Of a stretch of DNA of 64,000 bases, positions 57,961 to 64,000 are shown piece by piece (position 1 is the stretch's first letter; each line of letters opens with the position of its first letter). Source of the stretch: Bretschneidera sinensis. Taxonomy: Eukaryota > Streptophyta > Magnoliopsida > Brassicales > Akaniaceae. The stretch lies in assembly GCA_023935145.1 (NCBI GenBank), contig CM043699.1, positions 128,404,536-128,468,535 of the forward strand, written 5' to 3'. The notes under the pieces are model-generated. The model was not told the DNA's origin and made no database searches. It was given only the letters and a program-made list of their open reading frames with translations. Both the position numbers and the translations under genes were made by a program.

Positions 57961-59021
57961 AACAGGTTAGTTTCTAAAAGATTTTCATTGTTTTTTTTAA
58001 CCGTATTAATTAAAAATAACAAGTTTAACCTTTACTTATATAATTTTTTATTTTTTAAAGGAAAATATTATTAAGCAAATTCAAGAGCTCTATCAGAGCA
58101 CCCATAAATGAAAAAAAATGTGGATTAAAAATGTTTATTAATTGATTAAAATTAATTAATCAAACATTTTTAAATTATTTAAATAAAATAATTCGATTAA
58201 TTAATTAAATTAATATTAAATTAATTAATCGAGTAATATATATCAATTAATAACAAAAACATATGCTGTCCCCTATAATTAATAAACACCGTATTCCATT
58301 TTGATGGGGCCAATAGCCCCATATAAATGTACCGGCAAAAACTTATAGTGTTAGATTTCAGTAATTAAACTATTTAACAGTATGCTGAATTTAAGGGAAT
58401 AGAAAGAAAAAGGAAGTGTATTAGCTATTTGTTGTGCACATAAATAAATACTCCACAAGTGGTTAATTATTTTATTAATCTTTTAAAGGTAAAGCTAAAA
58501 CTATGGACTTGAAACACTATTTTGACCTCCAAATTAACCATAACACTAATTTGATTTTAGTATCTAAATATTCAATTATACAAAGTCTTCAAATTAACAT
58601 TATCCATCCAATCAAATCCTGAAAATATTTATGAAAAATAATTGTTTAACATGTTTTAATTTATTGTAGTAATTATTATGGGTTTTGATTTACATTTAAG
58701 ATGTAAAACGTATAGTAAAATGCTTCTAAATATAATATAAAATTAATGATTTTAAAATATACTGGATTTGTCTAATCTTGAAAAGAAGGAGCATTGTTTT
58801 TGTCTTTGGCTTAGAGTTATCGTCTCAAGTCAATATATTTGGATTCTTTTTCAGTTATTGTATTAGATTTTTTATACCAATAACTCTCATATAAATAAAA
58901 AAATTATTATATAAATAAGTAAAATTAGAAAATATGATTAATCATGTAAATTAAAATAAAAACAAAAAGAAAAGAGGAGAATGTCTCATGCTTGTCTTTG
59001 TCTTGTTTTGTCTCCATAAAT
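57961..59021. other. AT-rich intergenic sequence
   Basis: Only AT-rich self-complementary stretches are visible (for example ATTAATTAA units at 58120-58240). No gene or element ends are recognised. Confidence 0.5.
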
Positions 59022-59320
59022 TAAGGGTTAATTTGGTCAGGGAGATTAAAATGAGGTAAGATTGTTTTAATTCCACATGAATAGTTAATACAATTTTTAG
59101 TTGAAATTATTTACCATTCATATGAAATTAGAGAAAGATAAAATCAATCTTACTCCTATATTTTTTGTCCCACACTTTTCATAAGATAGAATTAATCTCA
59201 CCCCTTTAGACTAATTTTTTTGTCCACCACTTTAGTAATAATAATTATTATTATTATGATTTTAATATTTATTTTTCTAATTAAATATTTATTAATGTTT
59301 TGAATATGTAATAGACGCAG

Positions 59321-59482
59321 AAAGTGAGATTAGGGATCGAAGAGAGAAGGAAGAGGCAATCAAGAGTGATGATGTCAGCAATCCAAGAAGCGATCACCAA
59401 GAAACTGAAGGAAAAAGAGGAAGAGATACAAAGGATGGGGAAACTGAACTGGGTTCTTCAAGAAAGAGTGAAGAGCTTATAA
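59321..59482 (+). pseudogene. Exon fragment of a BOI/SBP-type RING E3 ligase gene
   Basis: 54 codons reading KVRLGIEERRKRQSRVMM, then AIQEAITKKLKEKEEEIQ and MGKLNWVLQERVKSL, then TAA. This is the coiled-coil region that precedes the C-terminal RING finger in BOI-related (S-ribonuclease-binding-protein-like) E3 ubiquitin ligases, where the text normally continues with a VENQ-type sequence. The base run ACGCAG just before it looks like an intron acceptor, so it seems to be part of one exon with its upstream intron edge. The RING domain and the first exon are absent. It lies inside the candidate TIR element, suggesting capture of genomic DNA. Confidence 0.72.
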
Positions 59483-60146
59483 CTGTCATGAATGTTAGTG
59501 TGCATGTTAACAGGTCGTAGTTTTTTTAATTATTTTTTTAGTCTTCAATAAATTCGAAAGAAAAAGATAAACGGAAAAAAGAAAAAACTTTTTAGCAAAA
59601 TAGATTATAGCAGTGTTTCTTCTTTTGTGAATATTGCATTTTCTGTAAAATTTATAATTATTGTTATTTTAATTAATCATAAAAAATAAATATATAATTT
59701 TACAAATTTAATTATACATTATATGTAAAAAAAAAAAAGGAGAAAATGACCGTTACCAAGTAACTTCGAAAGTGGGAATACGTTTGGCATTAAATCCAAA
59801 CCAAAGACACTGATAATTTCATGGGTCCCCACCACGTGGGCACCACCTTAAATGCGTGCTCCACCTACAACCGCGTACAGTAAAGCAAAAATTGAATGAT
59901 CCCTTCTCCATTTCATTGATTTTTGTTCTCTTTCTCGATGTATATATATAAATAATTTTTTATTTATTCATTTATTTTAATCTTTATGCTGAATTGATTT
60001 CTTATACAAATTATTACAGTTATAATTATTAATATAAATTTTTTTATTACAACTTGTAATTTAACTACTATAATTATAATTATAATAACAATTGTTATTA
60101 TAATTTTATTTTTATAATAATTTTTATAATTGTAATTGAATTATAT
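59483..60146. other. AT-rich filler inside the TIR element
   Basis: No frame or repeat recognised beyond simple AT and A runs. A CACGTG G-box occurs within CACCACGTGGGC near 59833. Confidence 0.45.
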
Positions 60147-60155
60147 TAATATTAA

Positions 60156-61046
60156 AGGTAAATTACATTGCACTACTTCCAAATTTACTGAAATAACATT
60201 GACATATTAAATATTTTTAAAACTTATGATTCACCCAAAAAACCAAATTTCACTATGAAATAGTCTCAAAATGATTTTTTTTGATTTTATCTGAATATTA
60301 CTTTTTATAATGACTAAAATACACTTAATATTAAAATATTTCCTACAATCTATTATCATAGAAAGTATCAATTTTTTAAGCAATGAAAAACACAGTTCCA
60401 AAAGTAAATACCAGCAAGCTAAAGAGGAAAAAGAGAAGTTGAATGATCAGTAGACAAACAATATAAATTCAGCTAAAAAAATCATAAATAACCCTAAATT
60501 TTGCACATTAGAAAGGAAAAAAAGAATACATCAATTAAAACCCTTTGAACAAGATCCCTATAAATCCAATATCAACACCATACTAAAGTTTCAATCCAAC
60601 AAAACCCGATCCAACCTCGCAAAAAAAAAATAAAATAAAATACCTATCACAAGATAAAAAGAAAAAAAAACTTTTAAAAAAATGTTGTTAAGAAGAAAAA
60701 CAAAAGATGAAAAAGGTACTGAACAAACAAGATAAACATGGAAATGAAAAAGATGATTAAGGACTAGAACAAGTTTTTGGCTTTCATTGGTTTTTTTTTT
60801 TTTTTTTTTTTTTTTCTTTTTTAACATTTATGGTACTTTAGACATCATAAAAATTAATATCTAATTAATTTTTTTTATAAAAGAATAATCATTTTGTGGC
60901 TGTCTGGTGGTGAAAATTAGTGTTTTTGGGTGAATCGTGAGTTTTAAAAATGTTTCAATGTTTTGGGGTGAATCATGAGTTTTAAAAATGTTTGGTATAT
61001 TAGTATTATTTCAACAAATTTGGAAGTAGTGCAGTGTAATTTACCA
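60156..61046. mobile_element. Mutator-like MITE (891 bp)
   Basis: Long terminal inverted repeats of about 95-130 bp (GGTAAATTACATTGCACTAC at the left; the right arm is its complement with few changes) and a 9-bp target duplication TAATATTAA (60147-60155 and 61047-61055). The right arm has an extra 39-bp tandem unit (ACATTTTTAAAACTCATGAT-type, 60945-61000). No transposase. The interior is A-rich, with a T-run at 60790-60817. Confidence 0.75.
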
Positions 61047-61392
61047 TAATATTAATTATTATATTAATAAGTATTAATATTATAATAATAGTGATGAAAA
61101 TATTGTATTTATATTTATATTATAATTATCGTCAATATAATAATTATAATAGTATTTATTATAATTATTATCAACATTATAATGAAATTTTAAGATTTGT
61201 GAAGAATTTTGGAATTGTTGAGAATGATGAATAATAGAGAGTAATATGGTCTTTTGATTTCTTATCCTATTTTAATACAAATTAGTTAATTCCATGAACC
61301 GAACATAATATTATTTTAATCCTTTATAATTCCATCTCACTATAATTCAAATCTTATCTCATTATAATCTTGTCCGTGAACCAAACGAACCC

Positions 61393-61848
61393 TAAGAGAA
61401 TTAATACATTTTAAATAACATTGGTTTTGAGGTCCACACAAATTCGCGGGTTCAAAATTTTTTTCTCTATTTGTTTTTTTTCTTTTATGCTGTAATCAAT
61501 TAAAAGATCATTACGTACAAAATCAACTTTTCTCTTAAAAAAATTGTGAAATAAAACATGCAATATATTATTTTTTACACAAAATCAAATTTTATAATTA
61601 AAATTTATGTGTATTATAAATTTTATTTTTTATTTTTATTTTTTTTTAGTTATAAATTCTCTCCCACTAGGTAACAAAACATTCAAATCATCAAACGGAA
61701 GAAATTATACAGGCATGGTCTCGTTAACTTTGAACATGAACAGCATTTTACCCGTGCCATCAAAGAAAAAAAAAGGGAGATTCGCATTAAATAAAATTTC
61801 TGTGGGTGGTTGTCTCCCCCGCCCCCTCTTTCCTCTGTCTCTTTGCCC
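61393..61848. other. Upstream region of the KCS gene
   Basis: AT-rich until about 61800, then a pyrimidine-rich patch (61812-61845, TCTCCCCCGCCCCCTC) just before the TATA box. No coding sequence supported. Confidence 0.6.
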
Positions 61849-61856
61849 TATAAATA
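61849..61856 (+). promoter_or_regulatory. TATA box of the KCS gene
   Basis: TATAAATA preceded by a pyrimidine patch, 151 bases before the ATG. A start near 61885 would give a 5' leader of about 120 bases. Confidence 0.75.
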
Positions 61857-62006
61857 CCTTCAACTCCCAGTCCTTGGAAAGGCATTACTCATCACTATCC
61901 TCCAATTTCTTTGCAAACTTCAAGCAATCTTTTGCAACTATAGTTAATATCCACAATTGGGTTTTCCCATTCTTTATCTCTATATTTCTAAACAATCAAT
62001 TAAACG

Positions 62007-64000
62007 ATGGATCATGAGAAAAAACAAAGCATTGAGGCTCAACCTGCAGAAAGAAGAAACATAGCAAACTTCTCCCTCTCTGTTAAACACAAATACGTGA
62101 AGCTTGGTTACCATTACTTAGTCTCCAATGTTTTGTACCTCTTGTTCTTGCCTCTCTTCACCGTCATTTTAACTCGTCTTTCAACTTCCACGGTGGAAGA
62201 TTTCATTCAGCTAAGTACCCACCTCAAGTTCAGCTACGTAACACTAATTCTCATATCGTTTTTCATTGTTTTCTCAGCTACCATTTATTTCATGAGTCGC
62301 CCAAGAAAAATTTACTTAGTCAATTTCGCATGTTACAAGCCAAAACAAGCTCAAATGTCCACTAGAGAATACTTCATGAAGCTATCTGCTGATTCAGGGT
62401 GTTTCACAGACGAAAGCATAGCTTTTCAAAAGAAGATCGTTGAGAGATCAGGGCTTGGTCAAAAGACATATGGGCCCATTGCCTTGATGAAGATTCCTCG
62501 TGACCAATCAATGGCTGCGGCAAGAAAGGAGACAGAAGCGGTGATGTTTGGAGCAATCGATGAGCTGTTGGCGAAAACAGGGGTGAAGCCAAGAGATATT
62601 GATATTCTTGTGGTGAATAGCAGTTTGTTCAACCCAACACCATCTCTCTCGGAGATTATTGTTAATCACTATAAGCTCAGAGGGAATATTTTGAGCTATA
62701 GTCTTGGTGGTATGGGATGCAGTGCTGGACTTATTTCTATAGACCTCGCCAAACATCTTTTACAGGTTTCTTATCTTACTTTTGGCGAATTATGGAATGT
62801 CTGCTATTAAATGTTTTTATACTTTGAAACATAACATTTCAATGATTTATATCCAAAACTAATGAGGTTGTGCATTTATGCACTTCCTGGTTTGAATTGC
62901 ATGCAATTCTGTTCCGGGTCATCATTGAAGAAATTTTTGTGAGGCACAGGGACTGAGGCGAAGTTTGGATGATATCTAAGTAAATTTAAATAATAAATTC
63001 TTATATTGAAAGGATTTAAGTAAATTGATTTAAACTTTATTAATAATTATAAAGAAATGCATTAGGAATTTTTAGACCGTACATGTTTTGTTTAACTGTT
63101 TTTTGATACATGTTATTTTATGTGTAATTTGATAAAAAAATCTATCTTAAACATCGTGTTAAACAAAAATTTCTTCAATACTAAAGGGAAATACGTGAAT
63201 CAATGCATCTATGGAAGAAAACCACGTCATTCATGTGGTAGGATCTCTGTGCTTCTCTTCCTTGAATACACTTAAACTAACATCAAAATATTAAATGTCA
63301 ATGAAGGTCTAAGAAAGTACTCAACCCTACGTCTCTTAATTGTAACAAAATATTGGGTTTTTTCATGAAATTACTTAACCCTACTCCACTGAAGCTATCG
63401 TCTCTAAAATGTAACAGGTGCACCCCAACTCCTATGCCTTAGTGGTGAGCACAGAGAACATAACTTACAACGGGTACTATGGCAACGACCGCTCAATGCT
63501 TGTAACAAATTGCCTGTTTCGCGTAGGTGGGGCTGCAGTTCTCCTATCCAACCGATCATCTGATCGTCGTCGTTCAAAATATCAACTTGTACATACCATT
63601 CGTACCCATAAAGGCGCAGACGACATAGCTTACAATTGTGTCCTCCAACAAGAAGATGAAACCAAAAAAATCGGCATTTCACTCTCAAAAGACCTTATGG
63701 TTGTTGCTGGTGAAGCCCTTAAGACAAATATCACCACTCTTGGCCCATTAGTTCTTCCTGTCTCCGAGCAACTCTTATTTTTCGTGACTTTGGTGGCGAG
63801 AAAATTCCTTAAAATGAAGATAAAACCATATATTCCTGATTTCAAGTTAGCTTTCGAGCATTTCTGCATTCACGCGGGAGGCAGAGCAGTGTTGGATGAG
63901 ATAGAGAAGAACTTGAAGCTAACTGAATGGCATATGGAGCCTTCAAGGATGACTCTCAACAGGTTTGGTAACACTTCTAGTAGCTCTTTGTGGTATGAAT
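62007..64000 (+). CDS. KCS: 3-ketoacyl-CoA synthase (FAE1/KCS type), exons 62007-62765 and 63418-64000, 3' end outside window
   Basis: Condensing enzyme of very-long-chain fatty acid elongation: joins malonyl-CoA to a long acyl-CoA in the ER membrane, feeding wax, suberin, sphingolipid or seed-oil synthesis. Exon 1 (253 codons) starts [18 protein letters not shown]; two membrane helices lie at residues 37-58 and 74-96, then [10 protein letters not shown] and ERSGLG. The catalytic Cys is C238 in GGMGCSAG. Exon 2 starts [16 protein letters not shown] and contains [49 protein letters not shown] and [19 protein letters not shown] with catalytic H405 and N438 in RFGNTSSSS. Spacing between His and Asn (33) fits FAE1. 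About 447 residues are visible and some 50-60 are missing. No stops or shifts; N-terminus and motifs recall the KCS4/9/11/17 group, with low confidence as to which. Confidence 0.95.
62766..63417 (+). other. KCS intron (652 bp, phase 0)
   Basis: Donor CAG/GTTTCT and acceptor AACAG/GTGCAC. Joining the exons gives [15 protein letters not shown], which fits the family exactly. Reading through the donor hits a stop at 62808. No insertion is visible in the intron. Confidence 0.93.

Larger units (their letters stand above)
59025..61392. mobile_element. Candidate Harbinger/Tourist-like non-autonomous element (2368 bp)
   Basis: Left end GGGTTAATTTGGTCAGGG and right end (reverse complement) GGGTTCGTTTGGTTCACGG are similar inverted repeats, and the similarity continues into AGATTAAAATGAGGTAAGATT against AGATTATAATGAGATAAGATT. 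TAA lies on both sides (59022-59024 and 61393-61395), the usual PIF/Harbinger target duplication. No transposase is present. Inside are a host exon fragment (59321-59482) and a nested Mutator-like MITE (60156-61046). An alternative is two unrelated short elements of one family in opposite orientation. Confidence 0.55.

Noticed and set aside
60591..60827. Minus-strand frame starting with a poly-Lys run
   Set aside because: The Lys run is the T-tract at 60790-60817 inside a MITE; chance frame.
61607..62017. 136-codon open frame upstream of KCS
   Set aside because: It overlaps the KCS TATA box, leader and start codon in another frame and has no family features.
62766..62810. Reading KCS exon 1 through to the stop at 62808
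   Set aside because: The text after HLLQ does not fit the family, while splicing at CAG/GTTTCT to 63418 restores it exactly.

Overview
The window is plant nuclear DNA, most likely from a eudicot. It is AT-rich, has plant-type LTR retrotransposons (Ty1/copia including a SIRE-like element, Ty3/gypsy including Athila-like and chromovirus elements), two L1-type LINEs, small TIR transposons, and an intron-containing plant 3-ketoacyl-CoA synthase gene at the right edge. I see no tRNA, rRNA, CRISPR or bacterial features. I cannot name the species.

Positions 1-54378 form one stack of insertions inside insertions. The oldest layer visible is a plus-strand LINE (reverse transcriptase and RNase H, 50860-54378). 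A minus-strand copia element (here E) sits in it: its 5' LTR and gag start are at 50278-50859 and the rest of gag plus protease at 12913-14121. E was split twice. A SIRE-like copia element (F, minus, 3187-12912) entered its pol region, and F was in turn entered by an Athila-like element (G, minus, 1-3186, running off the left edge) and carries a solo-type LTR at 9576-10972. A minus-strand gypsy chromovirus (C) entered E's gag and now has the form LTR-internal-LTR-internal-LTR (14122-50277). The middle LTR of C was entered by an Athila-like element B (23291-42849, duplicated target AATAT), and B's 3' region by a second Athila-like element A (28950-40607, duplicated target TGGAG). LINE > E > C > B > A is five nested levels. 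All these elements carry stop codons, frameshifts or deletions. A is the best preserved, as expected of the innermost insertion.

Several regulatory-looking patterns recur. In each LTR family a palindrome or array of palindromic 12-24-mers lies upstream of the LTR TATA box (spacing varies from about 55 bp to about 280 bp). In both F (copia) and A (gypsy) the same array that marks the LTR is repeated just before an extra downstream 'env-like' ORF of the putative-plant-transposon-protein type.

Positions 54379-61848 are a transition zone: a decayed minus-strand LINE (54775-56360), a 498-bp tandem duplication (56999-57960), and a 2.4-kb Harbinger-like TIR element (59025-61392) that contains an exon fragment of a BOI/SBP-type RING E3 ligase gene and a nested 0.9-kb Mutator-like MITE.

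The only apparently intact host gene is a 3-ketoacyl-CoA synthase (KCS) from 62007 to beyond the right edge, plus strand, with a TATA box at 61849, one phase-0 intron (62766-63417), two membrane segments and the full Cys-His-Asn catalytic set. It would make very-long-chain fatty acids at the endoplasmic reticulum for waxes, suberin, sphingolipids or storage lipids.
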